Under the pieces are notes generated by a model. It searched no databases, was not told the DNA's origin, and saw nothing but the letters and a program-made list of their open reading frames with translations. Positions 11,822-23,647 of a stretch of DNA of 64,000 nt are shown here, one piece after another. Source of the stretch: an uncultured Pelagibacteraceae bacterium (GTDB taxonomy: Bacteria; Pseudomonadota; Alphaproteobacteria; Pelagibacterales; Pelagibacteraceae); the NCBI GenBank assembly GCA_902538915.1, contig CACBGZ010000002.1, positions 1 to 64,000 on the forward strand, given 5' to 3'. Position 1 is the first letter of the stretch; each line of letters begins with the position of its first letter. A program made the translations under genes and the position numbers.

Positions 11822-14800
11822 TAGTTTAGCTCCACATTTAATGCCAATGATTTAATCTCTTTAACTAGAACGTTAAACGACTCGGGTATTCCTGATTCAA
11901 AATTTTCCTCACCTTTGACTATTGTCTCATAAACTTTAACTCTTCCTGCTACATCATCTGATTTTACAGTTAAAATTTCCTGCAAAGTATAAGATGCACC
12001 ATAAGCCTCAAGTGCCCATACCTCCATTTCTCCGAATCTCTGCCCCCCTAGTTGTGCTTTCCCTCCTAGAGGTTGTTGGGTCACTAAACTATATGGTCCA
12101 GTTGATCTCGCATGTATCTTATCCTCTACAAGGTGATGTAATTTTAACATGTAAATTATTCCAACCGTAACTGGTCTATCAAATTTTTCACCAGTTCTTC
12201 CGTCCCACAGATAGGTTTGACCTGAACCAGGAAGTTTTGCTAATTCTAGCATTTCAGTGACATTTTTTTCCTTAGCACCATCGAAAACTGGAGTTGATAT
12301 TGCGACACCGTTTTGAAGATTTTCACACAAGTCTTTAAACTCAGTCTTACTTAACTTCTCCACTTTTTCATTATAAATTTCATCTCCATAAACTGATTTT
12401 AAAAATTTTGTTATTTTTTCGGTTTTCTCTATTTTTTTTTGATTTTCGTTAACTAATCTTTTTATCTCTTCACCAAATTCTTTACATGCCCATCCCAAAT
12501 GAGTTTCTAAAATCTGACCAACATTCATTCTACTTGGAACTCCAAGTGGATTAAGTACTATGTCTACTGGTCTTCCATCTTCTCTGTAAGGCATATCTTC
12601 AACTGGAACTATCTTACTTACTACTCCTTTATTACCGTGTCTTCCTGACATTTTATCGCCCGGTCTCAATCTTCTTTTAATTGCAACAAAAACTTTTACC
12701 ATTTTCATAACACTAGGAAGTAGGTCATCTCCACTTCTTATTTTTAGAACTTTATCTTCAAACCTTTCAGTTATATCCTGTTTTGCTTGAGTATATTGTT
12801 CTTTTAACTGTGCTAATGCTGATTCGTGATCTTTATTTCCATCTGTGATCTTGAAAATATCATTTATTGATATGTTGTTAATTATCTCTAAATTAAGCTC
12901 AGAACCTTGATCTAAATCTTTCAATTTTTTACTTAATTTTGAACCAGATAAGATTTGTGATGCTCTTTGTTTTATACTTCTCTCTAAAATCTCTTCCTCC
13001 ACAATCTTATCTTGCTGTACTTGATCTATCTCAGCTCTTTCTATTGTGATTGATCTCTCGTCTTTTTCAATTCCATGTCTATTAAAAACTCTTACATCTA
13101 CAACAGTTCCACTGCTTCCTCTTGACATTCTCAAAGATGTATCTGTCACGTCAATAGCCTTTTCTCCAAAAATAGATCTTAAAAGTTTTTCCTCAGGTCC
13201 AGATGCTGAGTCTCCTTTAGGCGTAACTTTTCCAACTAAGATATCTCCAGCATTTACCTCTGCTCCAATGTAAACAACACCTGACTCATCAAGATTTTTT
13301 AATGCTTCCTCGTTAACATTCGGTATATCTCTAGTAATTTCCTCCTCACCTAATTTTGTGTCTCTTGCCATTATCTCATATTCAACAATGTGGACAGAAG
13401 TAAATACGTCATCAGTTACACATCTTTCAGATATAAGAATTGAGTCTTCGAAATTGTATCCTTGCCATGGCATAAAGGCTACAGTAACATTTTTTCCAAG
13501 TGCTAATTCACCTAATTTTGTTGAGGGTCCATCGGCTATAATATCACCTGTTTTAACTTTATCACCTACTCTAACCAGAGGTCTTTGGTTAATACATGTA
13601 TTTTGATTTGATCTTTTAAATTTTTGTAAATTATAAATATCTACACCTGATTTACTAAAATCTGTTTCCTCAGTTGCTTTAATAACAATTCTTTTGCCGT
13701 CAATTTTATCTACTACACCCTCTCTTTTTGCAACTATAGTTACACCTGAGTCTAGAGCAACATCGCTTTCGATTCCTGTTCCAACTAGTGGAGACTCTGG
13801 TTTTAACAATGGTACAGCTTGTCTCATCATATTTGAACCCATTAACGCTCTATTGGCATCATCATTTTCTAAAAAAGGAATTAGAGAAGCAGCAACTGAA
13901 ACCAATTGTTTTGGAGAGACATCAATATAATCAATAGTTTCAGGTTTTGATAATAGAAAATTTAAATTTTGACGACATGAAACTAATTCCTCGACTATTT
14001 TTCCATTTTTATCTAATTTAGTATTGGCTTGGGCTATTGTGTACTTTGTTTCTTCCATAGCTGATAAATACTCAACTTTATTTTGAACAACGCCTTCTTT
14101 TACTCTCTTATATGGGCTTTCTATAAATCCATACTTATTGATTTTTGCGTAAGTAGATAAGCTATTAATTAGTCCAATATTTGGGCCCTCGGGGGTTTCA
14201 ATCGGGCAGATTCTACCATAATGAGTTGGATGCACGTCTCTGACCTCAAAACCAGCTCTTTCTCTTGTTAACCCACCCGGACCTAAAGCCGAAACTCTTC
14301 TTTTATGGGTGATTTCAGATAAAGGATTAGTTTGGTCCATGAATTGAGATAATTGTGAACTTGCGAAAAAATCTTTCAATGAAACAGTTAAAGGTTTTGC
14401 ATTTATTAAATCTTGAGGCATAGCCGACTCTACATCTAAAGTTGTCATCTTTTCTTTTATGGCTCTCTCCATCCTGTAAACACCAATTCGAGCTTGATTT
14501 TCAACAAGTTCACCTACAGATCTAACTCTTCGATTACCCAGATGATCAATATCGTCTACTTCATCTTTACCATCTCTTAGGTCCAACATCTTATGGATAA
14601 TTGAAATAATATCATCATTTCTTAGGATTGTAATTTTATCTGAACACTCCAAATCTAATCTTGAATTCATCTTTACTCTACCAACATCAGAGAGGTCGTA
14701 TCTATCTGAGCTAAAAAATAAGTTATTAAAAATTTGAGTTGCTATTTCAATTGTTGGTGGTTCACCTGGCCTTAACATTTTGTAAATTTCTGTAATGGCT

Positions 14801-15909
14801 TCATCTTTATTATTATTTTTATCGTTTAAAATAGTATTGAGTAAATATGGTCCTTTATTAATAGAGTTAGTTATTGAAATTTTGATTTTATATATTTCTG
14901 CATCTAAAATCTTTTGAATGATTGTATCATTAACTTCAGTTCCTATGTCAAAAGTTCCACCTTCTTCATCACTTAATTTTATTTCTGCGTGTAAAAATTT
15001 ACCTAACAAAGAATCTTGAGAAACTAGTATATCTTTCAACCCATCATTAGCTAATTTTTTGGCATTAAGAAAATTTATCTTATCTCCAGAATTTATTACA
15101 ACTTTGCCAGTTTTGGCATCAATAACCTCTTCAGAAAAATTTTTTGTTTTATAATTATCTGGATTAAATTTAGTTTTCCATTTATTTGAGTTTTTATCAT
15201 ATAAGTAATCCTCACTCTCATAAAATTCATTTGCTATTTCAGTTTTTGTATAACCGAGAGCCAATAATAAAGTAGATGCTAAAATTTTCTTTTTTCTATC
15301 TATTTTAAAATATAAAAAATCTTTAACATCAAACTCAAAGTCAAGCCATGACCCTCTATTTGGTATTACTCTACAATTAAATAAAAGTTTCCCACTTGCA
15401 TGAGTTTTGCCCTTATCGTGATCAAAAAATACTCCTGGACTACGATGCATTTGGTTCACTACAACCCTTTGAACACCATTAGTAATAAATGTTCCACTAT
15501 TTGTCATCATTGGAACATCACCCATGTAAACTTCTTGCTCTTTTGCTGATAAAATATCTTTTGTATTTTTTTCTTGATCTATTTCGTAAACTACTAGTCT
15601 TAGAGTACATTTTAGAGCTGAGGAATATGTCAAACCTCTAGCAATACACTCCTCAACATCAAATTTAGGCTTTTCTAGTCTATAAGAAACATATTCAAGG
15701 GTAGCTTTATCATTTAAATCTTCTATAGGAAAAATACTTTTAAAAACTCTATCAAAACCTTTGGTAAGATTATCTTCTTGAATATTTAGTTCTGTGAGTT
15801 CTTTATAAGAATTTTTTTGGACCTCAATCAAATTTGGTATTGATAGACCCTCTTTTAATTTGCCAAAACTCTTTCTAATATTTTTCTTTTCAGTAAAAGA
15901 TAATTGCAT
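11821..15909 (-). CDS. rpoB: RNA polymerase beta subunit
   Basis: [45 protein letters not shown]; 1362 aa. Confidence 0.99.
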   Translation of the reverse strand: MQLSFTEKKNIRKSFGKLKEGLSIPNLIEVQKNSYKELTELNIQEDNLTKGFDRVFKSIFPIEDLNDKATLEYVSYRLEKPKFDVEECIARGLTYSSALKCTLRLVVYEIDQEKNTKDILSAKEQEVYMGDVPMMTNSGTFITNGVQRVVVNQMHRSPGVFFDHDKGKTHASGKLLFNCRVIPNRGSWLDFEFDVKDFLYFKIDRKKKILASTLLLALGYTKTEIANEFYESEDYLYDKNSNKWKTKFNPDNYKTKNFSEEVIDAKTGKVVINSGDKINFLNAKKLANDGLKDILVSQDSLLGKFLHAEIKLSDEEGGTFDIGTEVNDTIIQKILDAEIYKIKISITNSINKGPYLLNTILNDKNNNKDEAITEIYKMLRPGEPPTIEIATQIFNNLFFSSDRYDLSDVGRVKMNSRLDLECSDKITILRNDDIISIIHKMLDLRDGKDEVDDIDHLGNRRVRSVGELVENQARIGVYRMERAIKEKMTTLDVESAMPQDLINAKPLTVSLKDFFASSQLSQFMDQTNPLSEITHKRRVSALGPGGLTRERAGFEVRDVHPTHYGRICPIETPEGPNIGLINSLSTYAKINKYGFIESPYKRVKEGVVQNKVEYLSAMEETKYTIAQANTKLDKNGKIVEELVSCRQNLNFLLSKPETIDYIDVSPKQLVSVAASLIPFLENDDANRALMGSNMMRQAVPLLKPESPLVGTGIESDVALDSGVTIVAKREGVVDKIDGKRIVIKATEETDFSKSGVDIYNLQKFKRSNQNTCINQRPLVRVGDKVKTGDIIADGPSTKLGELALGKNVTVAFMPWQGYNFEDSILISERCVTDDVFTSVHIVEYEIMARDTKLGEEEITRDIPNVNEEALKNLDESGVVYIGAEVNAGDILVGKVTPKGDSASGPEEKLLRSIFGEKAIDVTDTSLRMSRGSSGTVVDVRVFNRHGIEKDERSITIERAEIDQVQQDKIVEEEILERSIKQRASQILSGSKLSKKLKDLDQGSELNLEIINNISINDIFKITDGNKDHESALAQLKEQYTQAKQDITERFEDKVLKIRSGDDLLPSVMKMVKVFVAIKRRLRPGDKMSGRHGNKGVVSKIVPVEDMPYREDGRPVDIVLNPLGVPSRMNVGQILETHLGWACKEFGEEIKRLVNENQKKIEKTEKITKFLKSVYGDEIYNEKVEKLSKTEFKDLCENLQNGVAISTPVFDGAKEKNVTEMLELAKLPGSGQTYLWDGRTGEKFDRPVTVGIIYMLKLHHLVEDKIHARSTGPYSLVTQQPLGGKAQLGGQRFGEMEVWALEAYGASYTLQEILTVKSDDVAGRVKVYETIVKGEENFESGIPESFNVLVKEIKSLALNVELN

Positions 15910-15965
15910 CTATTTATTAAAGTGCTGACACAATACAACCAACACTTAATTAATTCCTTGTTAAT

Positions 15966-16331
15966 TTACTTAAGTTCTACTTTTGCGCCTGCAGCTTCTA
16001 ACTTAGCTTTAATTTCCTCAGCTTCTTTTTTTGGAACACCCGCTTTAACTTCTTTAGGCGCTCCCTCTACTAAATCTTTAGCTTCTTTTAATCCAAGAGA
16101 AGTAGCTGCTCTTACTTCTTTTATTACGTTAATTTTTTTATCTCCTGCAGAAACAAGCATAATTGAAAAATCATCTTTATCTTCTGCTGCTGCTGCTGCA
16201 CCCGCTGCTGCTGGAGCTGCTGCTGCCATCGGGGTAACTCCCCATTTTTCCTCTAATTGTTTTGATAAGTCTGCTGCCTCTGCAACAGTAAGTTTTGATA
16301 AGTCATCTATTATTTTATTTAAATCAGGCAT
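15966..16331 (-). CDS. rplL: 50S ribosomal protein L7/L12
   Basis: Ala-rich hinge plus [29 protein letters not shown]. Confidence 0.97.
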   Translation of the reverse strand: MPDLNKIIDDLSKLTVAEAADLSKQLEEKWGVTPMAAAAPAAAGAAAAAEDKDDFSIMLVSAGDKKINVIKEVRAATSLGLKEAKDLVEGAPKEVKAGVPKKEAEEIKAKLEAAGAKVELK

Positions 16332-16334
16332 TTT

Positions 16335-16856
16335 TTACTCTTTGGGTTTAGTTTCAGAATTTTCTGTGGGTAAACTACTCATTTTTTTTGATCGTGCAAG
16401 CAAAATACTCACTATTTTTGACGCTGAAGCATTAAGAATTCCAATGATTTTTGCCCTAGCCTCATCTAGCGTTGGTAAATTTGCTACATTTTGAACTCCC
16501 TCTTGATCCAAAATTTCATTTTCCATAATTCCACCAATTAATTTCAAATTTTGGTTATCTTTGGCAAAATTAGAAAGAATTCTTGCAGACATAATTGCAT
16601 CTTCACTGAAAGCAACAGCTGTAGGACCGCTAAACAAATTTGACAAGTCTTTACACCTTGTTTTTTCTAAAGCTAGCTTTGTAATTCTGTTTTTAGTTAT
16701 TTTAAAAACTATACCATGTTCTCTCATTTTAGATCTTAGTTCATCCAACTGTGGCATTGTCAATCCCTGGTAATGTGTAACCATTACAGCTTTACTGTTT
16801 TCGAATTGATTAGTCATCTCAGTAATATAGTTTTTCTTTTGTTCTTTATTCATCAT
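16335..16856 (-). CDS. rplJ: 50S ribosomal protein L10
   Basis: L10 family; between rplL and rplA. Confidence 0.95.
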   Translation of the reverse strand: MMNKEQKKNYITEMTNQFENSKAVMVTHYQGLTMPQLDELRSKMREHGIVFKITKNRITKLALEKTRCKDLSNLFSGPTAVAFSEDAIMSARILSNFAKDNQNLKLIGGIMENEILDQEGVQNVANLPTLDEARAKIIGILNASASKIVSILLARSKKMSSLPTENSETKPKE

Positions 16857-16860
16857 AAAA

Positions 16861-17550
16861 TTATATAATTTTACCTAATTTAAGTTTATATGATATTCCC
16901 ATTGTAGACGTTATGAAAGCAGATTTAATCAAATCACCTTTGAGGGTATTATTAGATTTTTCTTTTTCTAAAGCATCTAAAATAGCATTAAAATTTTTAA
17001 TTAATTGATCATTATTAAAAGATTTTTTTCCTATACTAACACCAATATTTCCATCTTTATCATTTCTAATTTCTGCCTGGCCTGATTTTGCATCTGCTAT
17101 TGCTTTATTCAAATCTTGAGTAACAGACCCAAGTTTTGGATTTGGCATCAAGCCTTTTGGTCCTAGGACTTTTCCAAGTTTCGATAATTTTATCATCATA
17201 CTTGGTGTACAGATTAGTTTTTCAAAGTTCATCTCTCCATTTTTAATCTTGTCAATAAATTCATCTCCACCTACTAAATCAGCTCCGGCATTTTTAGCTT
17301 CTGAAGTTTTGCTCTCCTCACAAACTACAGCTACTTTAATATTTTTACCCGTTCCTCCTGGAAGATTTACAACTGTTCTAATATTAATTTCACCTTTTTT
17401 TTGTTTATTATTTATTTGTAAATTTAAGTCTACAGACTCATCAAATTTTGTTGTGCAATTTTTTTTAATTGTAGGCAATAATTTTTCAATCAACTCTGAG
17501 TTCAAGTTTTCAGTTTTTTCGGAAAGTTTTTTATACCTTTTTGATCTCAT
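16861..17550 (-). CDS. rplA: 50S ribosomal protein L1
   Basis: GKVLGPKGLMPNPKLGSVTQDL motif. Confidence 0.97.
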   Translation of the reverse strand: MRSKRYKKLSEKTENLNSELIEKLLPTIKKNCTTKFDESVDLNLQINNKQKKGEINIRTVVNLPGGTGKNIKVAVVCEESKTSEAKNAGADLVGGDEFIDKIKNGEMNFEKLICTPSMMIKLSKLGKVLGPKGLMPNPKLGSVTQDLNKAIADAKSGQAEIRNDKDGNIGVSIGKKSFNNDQLIKNFNAILDALEKEKSNNTLKGDLIKSAFITSTMGISYKLKLGKII

Positions 17551-17981
17551 TATTCTTTTACCTCAATACCCATAGATCTAGCAGAACCAGAAATTATCTT
17601 AATTGCTTGCTCAAGATCTAAAGCATTTAGATCTTCCATTTTTTGTTTAGCTATATCCTCAGCTTGTTTTTTAGTGATTGAAGCGACTATGTTTCGTCCA
17701 GGTTCCTGAGATCCACTTTTTAATTTGGCTGCCTCTTTTATATAATAAGATGCAGGAGGGGATTTGATTTTAAAATCAAATTTTTTATCTTTGTAAACTG
17801 TTATTTCTACTGGCACTGGTTTACCTGCTAATGATTTGGTTTTATCATTAAACGCTTTACAAAATTCCATTATATTGACTCCTCTTTGACCTAATGCAGG
17901 ACCCACAGGAGGAGCCGGGTTAGCTTGCCCACCTTTGATTTGTAGTTTTATAAAACCGCTTATTTCTTTTTTTGCTGCCAT
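17550..17981 (-). CDS. rplK: 50S ribosomal protein L11
   Basis: [37 protein letters not shown]. Confidence 0.98.
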   Translation of the reverse strand: MAAKKEISGFIKLQIKGGQANPAPPVGPALGQRGVNIMEFCKAFNDKTKSLAGKPVPVEITVYKDKKFDFKIKSPPASYYIKEAAKLKSGSQEPGRNIVASITKKQAEDIAKQKMEDLNALDLEQAIKIISGSARSMGIEVKE

Positions 17982-18511
17982 TAACTAACTTTCTCAACTT
18001 GGTTATATTCTAAATCAACAGGTGTAGGTCGACCAAAAATAGACACTGATACTTTTAATCTAGATTTTTCTTCATCAATACCCTCTACCATTCCACTGAA
18101 TGAAGCGAACGGACCATCTACAACTTGAACTTTTTCACCTACACTATACTCTATACCAGATTTTGGTTGGGCCACACCATCTTTAATTTGACCTAAAATT
18201 TTTTCTATTTCTTTATCTGAAACTGGAACTGGCATGCCTTTGGTGCCCAAAAAACCACTCACTCTTTTAAGCTTTTTAATCATATGGTAAATGTTATTGT
18301 CCATTTCACTTTTTATTAAGACATAACCTGGAAAGTATTTTTTTTTTCTTTGGACTCTTTTTCCCCTCTTAACCTCTGTCACATCGTGTGTAGGTACTAT
18401 AATTTCCTCAAATTTTTCAGCTATTTTTGCTTTTTCAGCTTCTTCTTTAATAAGTCCCGCTACTTTATTCTCAAAGCTTGAGTGAGACTGAACAATGTAC
18501 CAATTTTTCAT
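17981..18511 (-). CDS. nusG: Transcription termination/antitermination factor NusG
   Basis: [18 protein letters not shown]...[17 protein letters not shown] (KOW). Confidence 0.97.
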   Translation of the reverse strand: MKNWYIVQSHSSFENKVAGLIKEEAEKAKIAEKFEEIIVPTHDVTEVKRGKRVQRKKKYFPGYVLIKSEMDNNIYHMIKKLKRVSGFLGTKGMPVPVSDKEIEKILGQIKDGVAQPKSGIEYSVGEKVQVVDGPFASFSGMVEGIDEEKSRLKVSVSIFGRPTPVDLEYNQVEKVS

Positions 18512-18702
18512 TATAAACTCACCTTTAATAATATGTCTAAAAAAAATTTTAATACCTGATCAATTAACAAAAAAAATAATGACATAGCAAGAGCCATCAA
18601 AAAAACCATTATCGCGCCTTGAAGCGTTTCTTTTCCAGTTGGCCATGTAACTTTAAAGGCTTCTTGCTTTACTTCTTGTATAAATTTAATCGGGTTTTTC
18701 AT
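18511..18702 (-). CDS. secE: Preprotein translocase subunit SecE (start placed at MKNPIKF)
   Basis: FIQEVKQEAFKVTWPTGKET plus single TM; upstream of nusG. Confidence 0.94.
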   Translation of the reverse strand: MKNPIKFIQEVKQEAFKVTWPTGKETLQGAIMVFLMALAMSLFFLLIDQVLKFFLDILLKVSL

Positions 18703-18718
18703 AATTTTTAGTTTCAAT

Positions 18719-18794
18719 TGGCAGGAGCGGAGGGACTCGAACCCTCAGCCTCCGGTTTTGGAGACCGGCGCTCTACCAATTGAGCTACACTCCT
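18719..18794 (-). tRNA. trnW: tRNA-Trp(CCA)
   Basis: Cloverleaf on minus strand AGGAGTGTAGCTCAATTGG...CTCCAAA...CTCCTGCCA; encoded CCA. Confidence 0.96.
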
Positions 18795-18803
18795 ATATAG
18801 AGT

Positions 18804-19994
18804 TTACTCTATAATTTTAGTTACAACTCCTGCTCCCACAGTTCTACCACCTTCACGAATTGCAAAATTCAATTTTTCTGACATTGCAATTGGAGTAATT
18901 AATTTTACTGTAAATTTAGCATCATCTCCCGGCATAACCATCTCTGTTCCAGCAGGAAGCTCTACTTCTCCAGTCACATCTGTTGTTCTGAAATAAAACT
19001 GAGGTCTGTATTTAGTAAAAAATGGTGTATGCCTTCCACCCTCTTCTTTCTTAAGTACATAAGCCTGAGCTTCAAATTTAGTGTGTGGCGTAACAGATCC
19101 TGGTTTACAAAGAACTTGACCTCTCTCAATATCGGTTCTCTCTACACCCCTTAAAAGCACTCCAACATTATCACCTGCCTCACCTGAGTCTAACAATTTT
19201 CTAAACATTTCCACACCAGTACAAACTGATTTTTTTGTTTCTCTAATTCCAACGATTTCAAGTTCATCTCCAGTTTTAAGAACACCTGACTCTACCCTTC
19301 CAGTTGCAACAGTTCCTCTTCCTGAAATTGAAAATACATCTTCAACTGGCATCAAAAAATCTTTATCTTTTGGTCTATCAGGTTGAGGAATAAACTCATC
19401 TACGTTTTTCATTAATTCTAAAATAGAATTTTTTCCAATTTCATCATCTCTTCCTTCCACAGCAGCAAGAGCTGAGCCTTTAGCTATTGGAGTTTTATCT
19501 CCAGGAAACTTATAAGAGGTTAGTAACTCTTTAATTTCCTCCTCAACAAGATCTATCATTTCTTTGTCATCAACTTGATCTACTTTATTCAAATACACAC
19601 AAATTGCTGGGACACCTACTTGTCTTGCTAGAAGAATATGTTCCCTAGTTTGTGGCATTGGCCCGTCAGCAGCGTTAACAACCAAAATCGCACCATCCAT
19701 TTGTGCGGCTCCTGTTATCATGTTTTTAACATAGTCAGCATGGCCAGGACAATCTACATGAGCATAATGTCTTTTCTCAGTTTCATATTCAACATGCGCA
19801 GTAGAAATAGTAATCCCTCTTTCTTTCTCCTCCGGAGCCTTATCAATTTGATCATAAGCTACAGCTTGGGCTCCACCAGTCTCAGATAATACTTTCGTAA
19901 TAGCTGCTGTTAAAGTAGTTTTTCCATGATCGACATGACCAATTGTACCAATATTACAATGTGGTTTATTCCTTACAAATTTTTCTTTTGACAT
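18804..19994 (-). CDS. tuf: Elongation factor Tu
   Basis: [20 protein letters not shown]; 396 aa. Confidence 0.99.
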   Translation of the reverse strand: MSKEKFVRNKPHCNIGTIGHVDHGKTTLTAAITKVLSETGGAQAVAYDQIDKAPEEKERGITISTAHVEYETEKRHYAHVDCPGHADYVKNMITGAAQMDGAILVVNAADGPMPQTREHILLARQVGVPAICVYLNKVDQVDDKEMIDLVEEEIKELLTSYKFPGDKTPIAKGSALAAVEGRDDEIGKNSILELMKNVDEFIPQPDRPKDKDFLMPVEDVFSISGRGTVATGRVESGVLKTGDELEIVGIRETKKSVCTGVEMFRKLLDSGEAGDNVGVLLRGVERTDIERGQVLCKPGSVTPHTKFEAQAYVLKKEEGGRHTPFFTKYRPQFYFRTTDVTGEVELPAGTEMVMPGDDAKFTVKLITPIAMSEKLNFAIREGGRTVGAGVVTKIIE

Positions 19995-20036
19995 TACTTT
20001 TATTCCTCACATTCTTTATTTAATAAATTTATTTCT

Positions 20037-20110
20037 TGGAGCGGGTAAAGGGAATCGAACCCTTACATCCAGCTTGGAAGGCTAGCGTTCTACCATTGAA
20101 CTACACCCGC
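20037..20110 (-). tRNA. trnG: tRNA-Gly(UCC)
   Basis: Minus strand GCGGGTGTAGTTCAATGG...CTTCCAA...CCCGCTCCA. Confidence 0.95.
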
Positions 20111-20156
20111 ACAACCCCAAGAGTAACACTCCAGTATTATTCAAAGTTTTATTGAG

Positions 20157-20242
20157 TGGTGGAGGGGGAAAGATTCGAACTTTCGAAGACCGAAGTCAAC
20201 GGGTTTACAGCCCGCCCCATTTGACCGCTCTGGAACCCCTCC
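20157..20242 (-). tRNA. trnY: tRNA-Tyr(GUA)
   Basis: Minus strand GGAGGGGTTCCAGAGCGGTC...CTGTAAA... long variable arm ...CCCTCCACCA. Confidence 0.95.
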
Positions 20243-20371
20243 TTTGGGGAAGTGTCCCCTTGTTCAATAAAGCTTCAAACAACATGCGTTTTATATATTT
20301 TATTTGTGCAATTGCAATATGTGATTTTTTGGGAAAATAATCAAAAAAACGTGTAAAACTAAGGTAATTTT

Positions 20372-21109
20372 ATGAACAAATCACCTTTTTTTATAATTGG
20401 TCAACATGCAGTAATCGAAGCTTTGCGCAACCCTAAAAGAAAAGTTTTGAGGGTATTTTTAACAGAAGAAAGTAAGAAAAATATTCATAAAAAAAGTCCA
20501 AATAACAACTTGTTAAATAATGTCAAAATATATTTTAAAACAAAAAAAGAACTTGATAAATACAGCACAAAAGAAAAACTACAGCATCAAGGTTATGTTG
20601 CAGAGATTGAGCATTTGCAGAAACCAAACCTTAAAGAATACATAAAAAATAAAAATAATATCACATTAATTTGTCTTGATGGTGTTACAGACCCAAGAAA
20701 TATAGGTTCTGTAATCAGAAGTGCAGCCTCATTTAACATTGATGGAATGATTATTAAAGAAAGAAATTTTCCAAGAAATAGTAAACTTATGTATAAAGCA
20801 GCAAGTGGAACAATTGAATATGTAAATATATTTGAGGTCTCTAACATTAATTCGACATTAAAAAATTTAAAAGAAAAAAATTTCTGGGTATATGGCTTTG
20901 ATGGTAATGGAAAAAAACATTTTACCGATGTTGAGTGGAAAGGAAACAATATATTATTATTTGGATCTGAGGGCTCAGGAATGCATAGACATACATCAAA
21001 ATATGCTGATTTTATAGTTAAGATAGATATAAATAAAAAAGTTGATAGTTTAAACATATCAAATAGTGCTGCAATTGTATTTCACCACTTAAGTTATTTA
21101 AAAAAATAG
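20372..21109 (+). CDS. rlmB: 23S rRNA (guanosine-2'-O-)-methyltransferase RlmB-like (SpoU/TrmH family)
   Basis: GQHAVIEALRNPKRK...LDGVTDPRNIGSVIRSAASF...GSEGSGMHRHT...SLNISNSAAIVFHHL. Confidence 0.9.
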   Translation: MNKSPFFIIGQHAVIEALRNPKRKVLRVFLTEESKKNIHKKSPNNNLLNNVKIYFKTKKELDKYSTKEKLQHQGYVAEIEHLQKPNLKEYIKNKNNITLICLDGVTDPRNIGSVIRSAASFNIDGMIIKERNFPRNSKLMYKAASGTIEYVNIFEVSNINSTLKNLKEKNFWVYGFDGNGKKHFTDVEWKGNNILLFGSEGSGMHRHTSKYADFIVKIDINKKVDSLNISNSAAIVFHHLSYLKK

Positions 21110-21146
21110 TTGATTAAATCAAAAATAATTAATAGTTATTGTGCAT

Positions 21147-21221
21147 GCCCTTGTAGCTCAGCTGGTAGAGCAATTGATTTGTAATCAATAGGTCCGCGGT
21201 TCGAATCCGTGCGGGGGCACC
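21147..21221 (+). tRNA. trnT: tRNA-Thr(UGU)
   Basis: GCCCTTGTAGCTCAGCTGGTAGAGCAATTGATTTGTAATCAATAGGTCCGCGGTTCGAATCCGTGCGGGGGCA; full CCA not encoded. Confidence 0.95.
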
Positions 21222-21233
21222 GTAAAATTTCAA

Positions 21234-22043
21234 TTACTTGAAATACTTTTTAAATTTTTTTAAACTTTTGTTATTAAAATTTCTGATTTTAAAAATTCCA
21301 TATATTCTATTAATTTTTCTTAAAATTTTAAGTTTTTTAAAAATTTGTCTCTCAAATAAATTTGTTTTAAAATCATATCTCAAATCTTTGATATTATGAT
21401 TTTTTTTATCATTTGTTATAATCTTATTAAAATGGCATAGATCTCTATTAATTTCAAAAACAACTATACTTTCAAAAAATTGAACCGAGTAAATATAATC
21501 ATTGAGTGAATATTTAAATCTACCTAAATTTGGAAATTTAAAATTTATATCATCAATAATTTTTTTACTAAAATTTATAAATGAAAATTTATTTGGATTA
21601 CCAAATTCATGCATATAACTACAATGTACATCCTCTGTTATCAATAAACCTCCATTATTTAAATGTGGTATGCAACAAACCGCTGTATTTATCTGTTGAG
21701 AATTAGTGTGACCACCATCATCTATTATAACATCAACATTATTGTGTTTGTTAAAAAATTTTTCCCAAAATTCTTCAGAATTTTGATTTCCAATCTCAAT
21801 AATATAACCATCTTTTTCAAATCTTTTGCAATCCTCATTAATATCAATTCCAATTATTTTTGCTTTAGGTAAGTATTTTTTCCATATATGTAAGCTACCA
21901 CCATTATGAATACCAACTTCAACTAAAGTTATTTCTTTATCTTTAAATCTTGATAATAGTTTTTCATAAACTGAAAAATATTTTTCATGCTTTATTGAAA
22001 AATTTTCACTTTCGTAAAAATATTTTTTTATAATATTATTCAT
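21234..22043 (-). CDS. Class I SAM-dependent methyltransferase (sugar/cell-surface type)
   Basis: LVEVGIHNGGSLHIWKKYLPKAKIIGIDIN and DVIIDDGGHTNSQQ motifs. Confidence 0.75.
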   Translation of the reverse strand: MNNIIKKYFYESENFSIKHEKYFSVYEKLLSRFKDKEITLVEVGIHNGGSLHIWKKYLPKAKIIGIDINEDCKRFEKDGYIIEIGNQNSEEFWEKFFNKHNNVDVIIDDGGHTNSQQINTAVCCIPHLNNGGLLITEDVHCSYMHEFGNPNKFSFINFSKKIIDDINFKFPNLGRFKYSLNDYIYSVQFFESIVVFEINRDLCHFNKIITNDKKNHNIKDLRYDFKTNLFERQIFKKLKILRKINRIYGIFKIRNFNNKSLKKFKKYFK

Positions 22044-22845
22044 TTTTTCCCCAAACTTGCTCTGATTTTACCCTCTTATTTTTGTTAGAAAAAGTTAAAT
22101 ATTTTCGTATATGATTATCGGATATTAGAAATTTATCTTGATTTGCATATGCAAATGTTTGGCTGTCTCTCATTTTGTTTAAACTAAATTTTTTTCCATT
22201 TCTATTAATAATAAATATATTGTATTTTTTTTTTAAAAAAAAATTAGTAAGACTATTATAACCGCTTTCTATTAAGAAAGATTTGAGTTTTGAGTCAACA
22301 AATTTATCTTTAATAAATTCTAAAAAATCTTTTGATTTTATAAGAAACCCATTAGTTCGAACATGGCAATTAGGAAATTTGGGCACAGTAAAAAAAAAAT
22401 ATAGAATTTTGAAAAATGTATTGAAATAATTGTCTTGATGATGTCTATAAAATGAATTGCTATAGTGACTTGAGCATGAGCCAGAAGTACCTAAAAATCG
22501 ATTCTCCTTGTAATGTTTCATAATAATTTTGAGCCAATTTTTTTTTTCAGGAGAGCCATAGTCATTCATCCAAAAAATAATTCTATTTTTTTTTAATTTA
22601 CAAAGTCTTTTTAATGTTCCCCATTCATGGTCATTTTTTTCGTTTTCATCAAAAAAAATTTCTACTTTCATATCTTTTATTAATTTTAATCTTTTATCTT
22701 TTTCTACTCTGTCAAGTTTTTTGAAACATATTACTAATTCATAAGGATAACCTGGATTAAATCTTTTAAAATTGTATAAAAAATTTTTTAAACAGTTTAT
22801 TTTGACATAACTAGATGATAAATAACCGATGACAACTCTTTTCAT
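22036..22845 (-). CDS. Glycosyltransferase-like protein
   Basis: Overlaps the methyltransferase gene; GT-A-like layout (N-terminal VVIGYLSSSYVKINCLKNFL, IIFWMNDYGSPE). Confidence 0.5.
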   Translation of the reverse strand: MKRVVIGYLSSSYVKINCLKNFLYNFKRFNPGYPYELVICFKKLDRVEKDKRLKLIKDMKVEIFFDENEKNDHEWGTLKRLCKLKKNRIIFWMNDYGSPEKKNWLKIIMKHYKENRFLGTSGSCSSHYSNSFYRHHQDNYFNTFFKILYFFFTVPKFPNCHVRTNGFLIKSKDFLEFIKDKFVDSKLKSFLIESGYNSLTNFFLKKKYNIFIINRNGKKFSLNKMRDSQTFAYANQDKFLISDNHIRKYLTFSNKNKRVKSEQVWGKNE

Positions 22846-22872
22846 TTAACTAATTTAACTAATATTTAAATA

Positions 22873-23643
22873 TTATTTAGTCTCATTTCTTAATTGTTCA
22901 ATCTTAATCTTTTTTTGGAGACTTTTATTTTTATCATATAAAAGATTAAATCTTATTTTATGATTTGTTCTTATAAAAATATTTTTTGCATTTCTAACTT
23001 CAATATTGTCAGCAACAGCGCTGATAGGTCTTTTTTTTGAATTTAAATTTCTTATAATTATTTTTGATTTATCACTCACTATTTTCCCCTTCCATCTTCT
23101 GGGTCTAAACGCGCTTATCGGTGCAATTGATAATTTTTTAGAGTTCAAGCTTAGTATAGGACCATGCACTGAGAGATTATAAGCTGTGCTTCCAGCTGGT
23201 GTTGAAACCAGTACACCATCAGAAACAAGTTTTTTTATGACTTGCTTAGATCCATGATAAATAGATAAAGAGGCGGCTTGCCTACTTTGTCTTAAAATTG
23301 AAACTTCATTTATAGCTATATGTTTTTTAGTTTGATTTTTGTTATTTTTAATAACCATCTCTAGTGGAGAGATGGTTATCATTCTTGCTTTATGTAAATT
23401 ACTTATAATATTTTTTGATGAAAATTTATTCATCAAAAATCCATAACTTCCAGAATTTATGCCATAAAAAGTTTTTTTTGATTTTCTATTCTTCTTTAGT
23501 GTTTGCAGCATGAAACCATCACCACCAATAACAATTGTTATATTGGATCTTTTAACTTTATTTTGATTAATCTTTTTTTGGATTACTGATTTTATTTTTA
23601 AAGATCTTTGATTTTTATCAGATATAAGTTGAATCTTATTCAT
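22873..23643 (-). CDS. nadK: NAD kinase
   Basis: VIGGDGFMLQTLKK, YGINSGSYGFLMN, DGVLVSTPAGSTAYNLSVHGPIL. Confidence 0.93.
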   Translation of the reverse strand: MNKIQLISDKNQRSLKIKSVIQKKINQNKVKRSNITIVIGGDGFMLQTLKKNRKSKKTFYGINSGSYGFLMNKFSSKNIISNLHKARMITISPLEMVIKNNKNQTKKHIAINEVSILRQSRQAASLSIYHGSKQVIKKLVSDGVLVSTPAGSTAYNLSVHGPILSLNSKKLSIAPISAFRPRRWKGKIVSDKSKIIIRNLNSKKRPISAVADNIEVRNAKNIFIRTNHKIRFNLLYDKNKSLQKKIKIEQLRNETK

Positions 23644-23647
23644 TTAG

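Noticed and set aside
15904-16494. 196-aa plus-strand ORF opposite rplL/rplJ
   Set aside because: Low-complexity antisense of the Ala-rich rplL hinge; overlaps confirmed ribosomal genes.
21222-22872. Methyltransferase/glycosyltransferase pair as an island integrated at tRNA-Thr
   Set aside because: Looked for a second copy of the tRNA-Thr 3' end downstream and found none; no integrase.
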